In this document: in pieces, positions 54,777 through 62,973 of the stretch | Numbering within the stretch: the stretch's first letter is position 1 | How the letters are laid out: every line of letters starts with the position of its first letter | DNA from: an uncultured Spirochaetia bacterium | GTDB taxonomy: Bacteria; Spirochaetota; Spirochaetia; CAKZLE01 | DNA: 64,000 nucleotides | Assembly (NCBI GenBank): GCA_937125225.1 | Contig: CAKZLE010000018.1 | Coordinates: forward strand, 1-64,000 | Reading direction: 5' to 3' | The notes under the pieces: generated by a model | Databases searched by the model: none | What the model saw: the letters and a program-made list of their open reading frames with translations, nothing else | What the model was told of the DNA's origin: nothing | Program-made: the position numbers and the translations under genes

Positions 54777-54798
54777 CCTGCACCTCTAGGGGTGCAGG
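54777..54798 (+). other. Intergenic hairpin between EIICB and EIIA genes
   Basis: Perfect 8-bp stem CCTGCACC / GGTGCAGG with a 6-base loop, 18 bases after the EIICB stop. No T-run. Probably a message-stability element within the operon. Confidence 0.55.
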
Positions 54799-54827
54799 TC
54801 TCGACCCTGATCTGTTAGGAGAGGAAT

Positions 54828-55298
54828 ATGGGTTTTTTAGAGTATATCGTAGAGAATAAAGCAGCTATCTGTAATCTAGAAGTTGATAACTGGGAAGATG
54901 CTATTATTAAAGGTGGACAGATGCTTATTGATAAACAGGCTGCAAAACCTGAATATCTGACTACCATCATCGAAAAATGCAAGGTTAATGGACCCTATAT
55001 CGTAATAGCACCAGGGATCGCCATGCCTCATGCAAGACCTGAAGAGGGTGCATTAGCACTAGGTTACGGCTTAGTGACATTAAAGAATCCGGTAGTATTC
55101 GGGGATCCCGACAATGATCCGATCAGCCTGATGCTCTATATAGCAGCACCGGATGTCAAAGCACATAATGAAGAGGCCATCACTCAGATCGCAGAACTCT
55201 GCGACGATGAGCCTACGATCGAAAAGATCCTTGCAGCAGATGATGTTGAAGAGATCTATACCTTATTAGATGGATTGGAGTATGACGATGAATTCTAA
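54828..55298 (+). CDS. PTS EIIA component, mannitol/fructose type
   Basis: A 156-residue cytoplasmic phosphotransfer protein. The active-site motif IAMPHARPEEGA carries H68, which passes phosphate from HPr to the EIIB cysteine. AGGAG lies eight bases before the ATG. The end overlaps the dehydrogenase gene by 11 bases. Its place between EIICB and the catabolic genes makes it the donor for that permease. Confidence 0.92.
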   Translation: MGFLEYIVENKAAICNLEVDNWEDAIIKGGQMLIDKQAAKPEYLTTIIEKCKVNGPYIVIAPGIAMPHARPEEGALALGYGLVTLKNPVVFGDPDNDPISLMLYIAAPDVKAHNEEAITQIAELCDDEPTIEKILAADDVEEIYTLLDGLEYDDEF

Positions 55299-56550
55299 AG
55301 CAGTCCTACTGTATGGAAAGATGGATATTCGAATGGAGACAATCGAATTACCACAGATTAAAGATGATGAGATTCTTGTGAAGGTAGTCGCTGACAGTCT
55401 CTGTATGAGCTCCTATAAGGCAGCTTATCTTGGAGCTGATCATAAGAGAGTACCTGATGATGTAGCAAATAATCCGATCATTCTCGGACATGAATTGTCA
55501 GGAGAGATCGTAGAAATAGGTGAGAGCTGGAAATCAAAATATACTGTAGGTGAGAAATTCACCATACAGCCAGCAATCAATTATAAGGGTTCGATGGATT
55601 CACCCGGTTATTCTTATTCCTATTGTGGTGGAGATGCGACCTATGCGATCCTTCCACCTGAGGTGATGATCCAGGATTGTCTACTTCCTTTCAAGGGAGA
55701 AGGGTACTTCACCGCAGCCCTGTCTGAACCCTATTCATGTGTGATTGGAGCTTTACGTTCACTCTATAGAACAGATAAGGTATCACACAACCACTATCTT
55801 GGTATAAAAGAGGGTGGTCGGTTGGCGATTATCGGTGGATGCGGACCAATGGGTCTTGCAGCAATCGATTATGCTATATCTGGAGAGTTCAGACCAAGAC
55901 AATTAGTTGTGACCGATATTGATTCAGTCAAGTTGAAACGTGCTCAAGAGCTCTTTGGAGCAACTGCAGAACAGAGAGGAATCTCTTTAGTATGTATCAA
56001 TACTGGAGAACTTGAGGATCCGAAGAGATCTATCATGGCTCTTACCGAGAATGAGGGCTTCGATGATATGTTGGTCATGGTCGCAAATACTCAAGTCCTG
56101 GAATTCTCAGAGAGTATCATGGGGGTCAATGGATGTATGAACTTCTTTGCAGGACCTACCGATGAGAATCTCAAGGCAAAAGTCAACTTCTATGAGGTCC
56201 ATTACACTGATAAACATATCATCGGGACTTCAGGTGGAACCGTGGATGACATGAGAGAAGCATTAGAATTGATGGCAAAAGGTTTGATGAATCCTGCAGC
56301 GATCGTATCTCATATAGGTGGACTCGATGCCGTAGCTGAATCCACCAAGAACCTTCCAAAGATCCCTGGAGGAAAGAAGCTCATCTATACTGGGATCAAA
56401 CTTCCCTTGATCTCATTAGAGGAGATCATGAAAAACGAATCTGACTCACCACTTCTGCAGGGATTAGCTCTCTTAGTTGAGAAACATAATGGGCTCTGGA
56501 GCCTAGAGGCAGAGAACTACCTGTTAAAGAATGGAGAGGCGATAGCATGA
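55288..56550 (+). CDS. Zinc-type polyol-phosphate dehydrogenase, SorE-like (L-sorbose-1-phosphate reductase family)
   Basis: A 420-residue medium-chain dehydrogenase. It resembles SorE over its length: DDEILVKVVADSLCMSSYKA, GADHKRVPDDVANNPIILGH, GGKKLIYTG. Zinc ligands C39, H68 and E69 (GHE) are present, and AIIGGCGPMGLAAIDYA binds NAD(P). SorE interconverts L-sorbose 1-phosphate and D-glucitol 6-phosphate, acting on the carbon next to the phosphate. With mannitol 1-phosphate the same chemistry gives fructose 1-phosphate, which fits the kinase encoded next. Start at 55288 is chosen from GGAG spacing. Confidence 0.82.
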   Translation: MNSKAVLLYGKMDIRMETIELPQIKDDEILVKVVADSLCMSSYKAAYLGADHKRVPDDVANNPIILGHELSGEIVEIGESWKSKYTVGEKFTIQPAINYKGSMDSPGYSYSYCGGDATYAILPPEVMIQDCLLPFKGEGYFTAALSEPYSCVIGALRSLYRTDKVSHNHYLGIKEGGRLAIIGGCGPMGLAAIDYAISGEFRPRQLVVTDIDSVKLKRAQELFGATAEQRGISLVCINTGELEDPKRSIMALTENEGFDDMLVMVANTQVLEFSESIMGVNGCMNFFAGPTDENLKAKVNFYEVHYTDKHIIGTSGGTVDDMREALELMAKGLMNPAAIVSHIGGLDAVAESTKNLPKIPGGKKLIYTGIKLPLISLEEIMKNESDSPLLQGLALLVEKHNGLWSLEAENYLLKNGEAIA

Positions 56551-57449
56551 GTGAACGACCTGATATACTGACTGTAGGATTGAGTCCTGCTATTCAGAAA
56601 TCGATACTCTTCTCAGAGTTCTCTCTACATGAGGTGAACAGGTCCACAAGCTATTTCACCGATGCTGCAGGAAAATGTGTCAATGTTTGTAGAGTCTTAG
56701 TCCAGGGAGGATACTCAGCTGAATGTCTGACCCTCTCAGGCGTAGACAATGCAAAAGAGTTCCAAGCACTCTGTGAACGGGATGGTATCGCATTGACTGC
56801 AGTCCCTACGGGGAAGAAAGTACGAACCTGTACTACGATCATTGAGACGGTCACAGGAAACTGTACAGAACTTGTCGTGAACGAACCTGAGGTGGTGACA
56901 CCTGAGGAGGAAGAGGCTTTCAAAAAGACCTTCCTTGTCATGTTGGATCGTGGGTATAAGGCTGTAGTCATCTCTGGTAGTAAGCTAGGAGGGTATTCTG
57001 ATGAGATCATTCCCTTCATAGTCAAAGAGACAAAGAGACGAGGTCTGATCTCTATCGTAGACATCAAGGGAAAAGATCTTCTAAACTCATATTTTTCTCA
57101 TATGATCCGTCCTGACTATGTTAAGATAAATGGAGAGGAGTTCTTGGAGACCTTCCCTGAGTATGACGATGTGATCACAGGGATCAAGGATACTACTAAG
57201 AAGTATGGTAATGCATACATCATCTCACGAGGAAGCCAATCCTCACTGGTTGCAACCGCTACCTCTTTCGATGAGTTGCCGAGTAAGAGACTCATACCGG
57301 TCAACCCGATCGGCTGTGGTGATTCAATGACAGCAGGTTTGGCAGGTGGACTGGTATCCGGTCTCCCTCTTGTTGAAGCAGTATTGAAAGGTATTGAATT
57401 CGCTGCAAAGAATGTGAAGAGTGTCCATCCTGGATGGATCATTGGCTAA
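56547..57449 (+). CDS. 1-phosphofructokinase-family kinase (FruK/LacC type PfkB)
   Basis: A 300-residue kinase of the 1-phosphofructokinase/tagatose-6-phosphate kinase group. LTVGLSPAIQKSILF, AGKCVNVCRVLVQGG, VRTCTTIIETVTGNCTELVV and GCGDSMTAG follow the group signature, with the Asp of GDS as base. Two positions are unusual: Cys in AGKCVNV (normally GGKGINV) and Cys in GCGDS (normally GAGDS). Expected to phosphorylate a ketose 1-phosphate to the 1,6-bisphosphate. It overlaps the dehydrogenase gene by four bases. Confidence 0.87.
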   Translation: MSERPDILTVGLSPAIQKSILFSEFSLHEVNRSTSYFTDAAGKCVNVCRVLVQGGYSAECLTLSGVDNAKEFQALCERDGIALTAVPTGKKVRTCTTIIETVTGNCTELVVNEPEVVTPEEEEAFKKTFLVMLDRGYKAVVISGSKLGGYSDEIIPFIVKETKRRGLISIVDIKGKDLLNSYFSHMIRPDYVKINGEEFLETFPEYDDVITGIKDTTKKYGNAYIISRGSQSSLVATATSFDELPSKRLIPVNPIGCGDSMTAGLAGGLVSGLPLVEAVLKGIEFAAKNVKSVHPGWIIG

Positions 57450-57473
57450 GACGATAATTACAAGGAGAGTTCC

Positions 57474-57740
57474 ATGGTAAAAGATACATTTGTGATAACC
57501 AATCCTACAGGATTACATACACGTCCGGCAAAGAGAGTCGTAGCAGAGGCTAAGACTTTCGAATGCGATATCACTATTACTAGTATAAGTAAAGGAAAAG
57601 TAGCTAATCTGAAGAGCCTACTCAAACTCATGAAATTAGGACTTTCTCAGGATTCGGAGGTCGAACTTTCCTGCGATGGTGCTGATGAACAGGCTGCATT
57701 GGATCATATCAAATCCTATATCCAGAATCTGGAGGATTAG
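57474..57740 (+). CDS. ptsH: PTS phosphocarrier protein HPr
   Basis: An 88-residue HPr. NPTGLHTRPAKRV holds the phosphorylated H15. NLKSLLKLMKLG places Ser48 at the position of the regulatory HPr-kinase serine of Firmicutes, so regulation by an HPr kinase is possible if one is encoded elsewhere. The gene sits between the sugar kinase and EI genes, three bases before EI. Confidence 0.95.
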   Translation: MVKDTFVITNPTGLHTRPAKRVVAEAKTFECDITITSISKGKVANLKSLLKLMKLGLSQDSEVELSCDGADEQAALDHIKSYIQNLED

Positions 57741-57743
57741 ATC

Positions 57744-59459
57744 ATGAAAGGTGAAGCTGTATCAGCAGGGATCGCTTTTGGTAATGTGTTCATTCTCGAG
57801 CAGGATCTTGAAGTAAAGGATTGCTCGATAAAGACTTGCGATACTGCTTTAGAGATCGAGCGATTTCAGAAGGGTAGACAATTAGCTGCAGAACATCTTG
57901 AGAGACTAGTCAAGAAAGTCTTAGCAGAGATGGGTGAAGATAAGGCAGAGATCTTTGAAGGACATCTTGAGATCCTCACTTCAGAGGATGTCGAAGAAGA
58001 GGTGACTGAGATCATTGAGAAATCTCTAGTCTGTGCTGAAGAGGCTATTAGAATATTCGCTGAGACTAATGCTCAGGAGATGGAAGAACTCGATGATGAC
58101 TATTTCAAAGAGAGAGGCCAAGACTTCAGAGATATCGGAAAACAGTTGATCAAAGGGGTCACAGGAAAATTCGAAGATCTTTCCTCACTACCTCCAGATA
58201 CGATCATTGTCAGCCAGGAACTCACTCCATCTCAGACCGCCGCTATGGATATGAAGAATGTGAGAGGTTTACTCGTTCATACAGGCGGAGTGAACTCCCA
58301 TGCAGCTATCATAGCGAGATCCCGGGAGATTCCTGCGATCATCGTACGAGATACCAATCCAGAACAGATCATCAGAAATGGTGATAAACTCATCATCGAT
58401 GGATTCACTGGAGACTTCTGGATCAATCCGAATGCTACGACAACTACCAAGTTAAAGAAGAAACAGGCTAAGAAGATAAAGGAGAGAGAGACTCTGCTTC
58501 AGGTCGTGTCACTCCCATCTGTCACTGCTGATGGCAAGAAAGTTGGTTTGTATGCGAATGTCGGAGGCCTCCATGATGTGGAGTCTGCTAATCGGTATCA
58601 TGCTGATGGAATTGGATTGTTCAGATCAGAGTTCCTGTTCATGGAAAGTTCAAGTAGTCCCTCTCTAGCCCATCAGGTAGAGGTCTATAAGGCAGCTGTT
58701 ACCGCTATGGGTGGTAAGAATGTCATTATTCGGCTTCTTGATACTGGTGCTGATAAACCTCTTCCCTATTGGCAATTACCGCAAGAGGACAATCCTTTCC
58801 TCGGTGTCAGGGGTATTCGTCTGCTTTTCGAGAAGGAGGATATCCTTCGGACGCAGATCCAGGCGATGCTCATAGCCAGTGAGGCAGGTCCTCTAGGTAT
58901 GATGATCCCAATGGTTGCCTCCTTAAAACCGATTCAACGAATCCATGCACTGATCGATGAAGAAAAACGTGCACTAGATTGGAAGGGACCAGATAACCTG
59001 ACTCTTGGTGTGATGATCGAGACTCCTGCTGCGGTTCAACTGATCGAAGAGATCCTAGAGATCGTAGACTTTGTCAGTATTGGAACGAACGACCTCACTC
59101 AGTATACCTTGGCAGCTGACAGAGGGAATCCTCTAGTAGATCTCTACTATGATGAGTTTCATCCAGCTGTTCTCCGATCGATCGCTCATGTTATCAAAAA
59201 GGCGAATAAGGCGGGAAAACTGAATGGTATCTGTGGAGAACTTGCCGGGAATCCACTAGTTCTCCCATACTTTGTTGGGTTAGGAGTTCAGGAGTTGAGT
59301 GCAACTCCGGTAAAACTACCGGATCTGAAATATATCTTACGAGAGATCAAGGCCGAAGATGCTCAGGAGCTCGTAAAAGAGGTCTTGAGAATACCTACTT
59401 CAGATGGTATTAGAGCTCGACTAAATCGATTCCTCCAGGAGCGAGACCTCTTGAGATGA
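57744..59459 (+). CDS. ptsI: PTS enzyme I (phosphoenolpyruvate-protein phosphotransferase)
   Basis: A 571-residue EI of normal length. The N-terminal half has HTGGVNSHAAIIARSREIPA with active-site H186. The C-terminal PEP-binding barrel has GIGLFRSEFLFM, FLGVRGIRLLF, LGVMIETPAAV, DFVSIGTNDLTQYTLAADRG and NGICGELAGNP. It transfers phosphate from PEP to HPr. Its stop overlaps the regulator start by four bases. Confidence 0.96.
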   Translation: MKGEAVSAGIAFGNVFILEQDLEVKDCSIKTCDTALEIERFQKGRQLAAEHLERLVKKVLAEMGEDKAEIFEGHLEILTSEDVEEEVTEIIEKSLVCAEEAIRIFAETNAQEMEELDDDYFKERGQDFRDIGKQLIKGVTGKFEDLSSLPPDTIIVSQELTPSQTAAMDMKNVRGLLVHTGGVNSHAAIIARSREIPAIIVRDTNPEQIIRNGDKLIIDGFTGDFWINPNATTTTKLKKKQAKKIKERETLLQVVSLPSVTADGKKVGLYANVGGLHDVESANRYHADGIGLFRSEFLFMESSSSPSLAHQVEVYKAAVTAMGGKNVIIRLLDTGADKPLPYWQLPQEDNPFLGVRGIRLLFEKEDILRTQIQAMLIASEAGPLGMMIPMVASLKPIQRIHALIDEEKRALDWKGPDNLTLGVMIETPAAVQLIEEILEIVDFVSIGTNDLTQYTLAADRGNPLVDLYYDEFHPAVLRSIAHVIKKANKAGKLNGICGELAGNPLVLPYFVGLGVQELSATPVKLPDLKYILREIKAEDAQELVKEVLRIPTSDGIRARLNRFLQERDLLR

Positions 59460-61501
59460 AAGATAGACAGAAGCGGTTACTGCGATTCCTACTTACCTAT
59501 GATGGAGTCGTTCGCATAGAAGATCTAGCATCCACATTCTCTATTGGTAAGAGAACTGTATCACGTGATCTAGATCTTCTTGAGAGTTGGCTCTCCCTAC
59601 GCGGTGCACTTCTGGAAAGAAAAACGAATCATGGGATACAGGTGATCACCTTTGGTAAGACTCCTGAAGATCTTTTGGAAATTGTTAATACACCGAATTC
59701 CTATATTGAGAATCTATCCCCTGAGATAAGACAAAAACTGTGTCAACTCTATTTGATCTTCCATAATCGAGAGATTAAGATCTCGGAGTTGTCACAGACC
59801 TTTTTCGCCAGCGATACAACGATCTGGAACGATCTGAATCAGATCGATGTGGAGCTGGCAGAAAGTGGTTTCACGATCTCCCGGATGAAAGGTGTGGGAA
59901 TAGCCTTAGCTGGTGATGAGTTATCCATACGTCTGCAGTTCCTGCAGGTGCTCACGAAATTGTTCTCCTCCCATACGATCATCCCCTATCTGTATAACAA
60001 CATACAAGACCAGAAGAATACCCTTGAACTCAATCAGTTCCGACTACTTATGAAACGGATCCATTTTCCCGAGACCAGCGATCGTATCATGAACCAGATC
60101 TCTGATATCGAGAGATCTCTGGGATACCACTATACGATGTCTGCAGAGGCTGTACTCTATTTCTATCTGCAGATCACGCTGCACAGGATAAAATCCGGAG
60201 CCCTCTTGGAGCATGAACAGGTTGAACTCTGTCATGCAGACTATCTCTCTATTGGTGAGATACAGTTGAAGAGATTATTGGCAGGGGTCTTCAGTGGTAG
60301 GATACCGGCAGCAGAGATTCAGTTCTTTGGACTTCTCTTGCAGGTATTGGAGATTGGGGATGTTTCAGATTCACAACTACAGAGGCTCCCACTTCCTATA
60401 GACCCCAGAGTGACTGATATGGTATCTGAATTCATCAGTACCTTCAGCCTTCAGGACAATACCTACTACTATCTTGATGATTATGGATTGAGGATGTTGC
60501 ATGTGACGATCACCTCTCTCATATTGAGAAAGCAGTTGAAAATTCCTATCTGGCATGGTGAGTGGGGCTCTTCCTATCCGAGACAATGGAACAGTGAGAG
60601 TAAGAATCATAAAGTCCGAGAGGATTTTATGAAGAACTTCTCAGTCGAACTCACACAGCTTGATACTGAGACGCTACTGATGCAGATCTATGCACTCGCT
60701 CAGGCTCATACTGACCCTCCAAAACATAAATTACGTTGTCTTATCTGCTGCTTCGAGGGGATAGGTCTTGCGATCTACCTTAAGACGATCATTGATAAGG
60801 AATATGATGAACTTGATGTTATCGAGGCTACAGCGGTCTATAAGATCAGGCAATCCTATATCGAGGCAAATAAGATAGATCTGATCATTACTACCTATCC
60901 CATAGAGAATACCAGTGTGCCCTCGGTACTGATCTCTCTGCCCTTGAATAGGGAGATGCTGACCCACCAGGTGTTAAGAACGGTAGAATCGATGAAGCTC
61001 ACAGAAAAAGAGGAAGCTATTGAACAAAAGACTCCTGCTACACCAAAAGTCGGGATCACCAACTTCTCGACTATCTTTGGTTTCCTCGAGAGATTCAAGA
61101 TCTACTCATTAGATCATTCGGAAGACATCAGGATCATCATACAGGAACTCTCAGAGGCTATTGGTTCAGATTCCGCTGCAATAGAGCTGCTGACTGAAGA
61201 CTTCCTCCTCAGAGAGGAACTCAGTCCACTGTTCTTCGAAGATTATAATGTTAGGCTGCTACACTGTAAGTCAAAGGCTGTTTCAGAGCCCTATGCCGGA
61301 GTGATAGATTTTCATGATCCTACCAAGAGTAGGATGTTGTTTCTCATTGCTCCTGATCCCTGTCCAGATCCTATTAGACTTCTCCTCTCAGAGATCACTA
61401 CCTCATTCCTCTCTGATGAACTCTTCAGGAAGACCGTGATAACAGGAGATCTAAGAGATATGCAAAAGCATCTGTTAGATGTCTATAAGGACTTCTTTTA
61501 G
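59456..61501 (+). CDS. PRD-containing transcriptional activator, MtlR/ManR-like
   Basis: A 681-residue regulator controlled by PTS phosphorylation. The N-terminal HTH_11 domain reads QKRLLRFLLTYDGVVRIEDL and SIGKRTVSRDLDLLESW, followed by a second HTH (about 100-150). Two PRD regions lie at about 180-390. A GatB-like EIIB segment (KLRCLICCFEGIGLAIYL) is at about 425-510, and a C-terminal EIIA-like domain (about 540-681) ends the protein. It likely activates this operon when the sugar is present. Confidence 0.88.
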   Translation: MKDRQKRLLRFLLTYDGVVRIEDLASTFSIGKRTVSRDLDLLESWLSLRGALLERKTNHGIQVITFGKTPEDLLEIVNTPNSYIENLSPEIRQKLCQLYLIFHNREIKISELSQTFFASDTTIWNDLNQIDVELAESGFTISRMKGVGIALAGDELSIRLQFLQVLTKLFSSHTIIPYLYNNIQDQKNTLELNQFRLLMKRIHFPETSDRIMNQISDIERSLGYHYTMSAEAVLYFYLQITLHRIKSGALLEHEQVELCHADYLSIGEIQLKRLLAGVFSGRIPAAEIQFFGLLLQVLEIGDVSDSQLQRLPLPIDPRVTDMVSEFISTFSLQDNTYYYLDDYGLRMLHVTITSLILRKQLKIPIWHGEWGSSYPRQWNSESKNHKVREDFMKNFSVELTQLDTETLLMQIYALAQAHTDPPKHKLRCLICCFEGIGLAIYLKTIIDKEYDELDVIEATAVYKIRQSYIEANKIDLIITTYPIENTSVPSVLISLPLNREMLTHQVLRTVESMKLTEKEEAIEQKTPATPKVGITNFSTIFGFLERFKIYSLDHSEDIRIIIQELSEAIGSDSAAIELLTEDFLLREELSPLFFEDYNVRLLHCKSKAVSEPYAGVIDFHDPTKSRMLFLIAPDPCPDPIRLLLSEITTSFLSDELFRKTVITGDLRDMQKHLLDVYKDFF

Positions 61502-61552
61502 GTACAAGAGGAGCCACATCCTGTGATATAGTTAATCATGGGAGAAAAAGCG

Positions 61553-62914
61553 ATGTTACAGGATGAAGGTTATGCTCTAGTCCTCAGTGGGGGTGGTGCA
61601 AAGGGTGCCTACCACCTAGGTGTTTGGAGAGCCCTCGATGAGTTGAATATTCCAATCAAAGCGATCATCGGAACTTCGATCGGTGCTGTCCTTGGTGCTG
61701 CCATTGCGACGGGAGATGCGAAGGTCCTTGCTAAAGCGACACAGATGTTCTCTATAGACCACGTGATCAAACTGCCAGAATCCTTTCAGAAAGATGGAGA
61801 GCTTAGACTAAGCTCCGGAGATTTCAAGGATTATCGTAAGGCTCTCCATACATTCATCGGAAAGAGAGGTCTTGATACCTCTCCATTCAGAGAGATGATC
61901 AATACTTGGATCTCAGAAGAGGCTATACGAAATAGTGGGTATGATTTCGGGATCAACACGATAAACATCACTACGAGAAAACCCCAGGAAATATTCCTTG
62001 ATCAGATGCCTAAGGGGTCTCTTACCTCATATTTGCTTGCCTCATCGGCCTTTCCGGGGTTCGAACGTCCGATGATCGATGGTCATAAATACATCGACGG
62101 TGGAGTCTATGACAGTATACCCTATCAGATGGCACGAAGGCGTGGTTATCATAAGATCATCGTAGTCGATATCTCGGGTGTGGGTATCAAGCATAAGCTC
62201 AACTTCATAGGTACTCAGACAGTCTATATAAAGAATACGAGCTCTCTTGGTGGAGTCCTAGATTTCAATAAAGAGACCATCCGTGGACTCAGAGAACTTG
62301 GCTATCTTGATACACTAAGATGCTTTGGCGCTATAGAGGGGGATTCCTATTATATCAAGAAAGACTTGAGACTTGAGCGTCTTTTCACTGAACATCAAGC
62401 GGGTGATCCTGCACAAGAATCATTAGAACATAGTCTCAAAGCTTTTCACATAAAGGGTCAAAAGGGACGAACCCCTACAGTCAATGATCTGAAGCTTGAG
62501 AGGTCCTCTACTGATCGTAGAGAGCTTATGCTCTTCTCTGATTATGCTGCGACTATCCTCAAGGTAGAACGAAAACGTCTGTATGATTACAAGGAGCTCA
62601 TCAAAACTCTTAATGAGGCACGCAGGAGGGAAGATATCAAGATATGTGATCATCTTGGGACCTGTGATCAGACAAGAAGACCTGAGACTGTAGCAAGTAT
62701 CGAGAAGCTCGTAAAGGTCGGATTAGATGCCTCTTTACTTAAGGAGACTCCCTATTTTCTCTATCGACTAGTAACAGAGATATTGGCAAAGACTGCTCAG
62801 AGGGCTGCAGTGAACACCCTGTTGAGATTATATCCTCAGCTGCCGGGAGGTTTGTATCTGCTTGAGTTGATCCAAGATAATGAGCTATTTTTAGTAGATA
62901 CAGATACCCATTAA
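61553..62914 (+). CDS. Patatin-like phospholipase
   Basis: A 453-residue acyl hydrolase with the Ser-Asp dyad of patatins: oxyanion loop SGGGAKGAYHLG, nucleophile elbow GTSIGAV and DGGVYDSIP with the catalytic Asp. A C-terminal region of about 200 residues is not part of the patatin core and is not recognised. ATG at 61553 is preferred since GGGAG lies eight bases upstream; an ATG at 61538 has no ribosome-binding site. No signal peptide. Confidence 0.88.
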   Translation: MLQDEGYALVLSGGGAKGAYHLGVWRALDELNIPIKAIIGTSIGAVLGAAIATGDAKVLAKATQMFSIDHVIKLPESFQKDGELRLSSGDFKDYRKALHTFIGKRGLDTSPFREMINTWISEEAIRNSGYDFGINTINITTRKPQEIFLDQMPKGSLTSYLLASSAFPGFERPMIDGHKYIDGGVYDSIPYQMARRRGYHKIIVVDISGVGIKHKLNFIGTQTVYIKNTSSLGGVLDFNKETIRGLRELGYLDTLRCFGAIEGDSYYIKKDLRLERLFTEHQAGDPAQESLEHSLKAFHIKGQKGRTPTVNDLKLERSSTDRRELMLFSDYAATILKVERKRLYDYKELIKTLNEARRREDIKICDHLGTCDQTRRPETVASIEKLVKVGLDASLLKETPYFLYRLVTEILAKTAQRAAVNTLLRLYPQLPGGLYLLELIQDNELFLVDTDTH

Positions 62915-62973
62915 GAGAATTTTCCACAGTATAGTGAACAAGAGGTTTGATATCTCATCTATATATCTTAATC

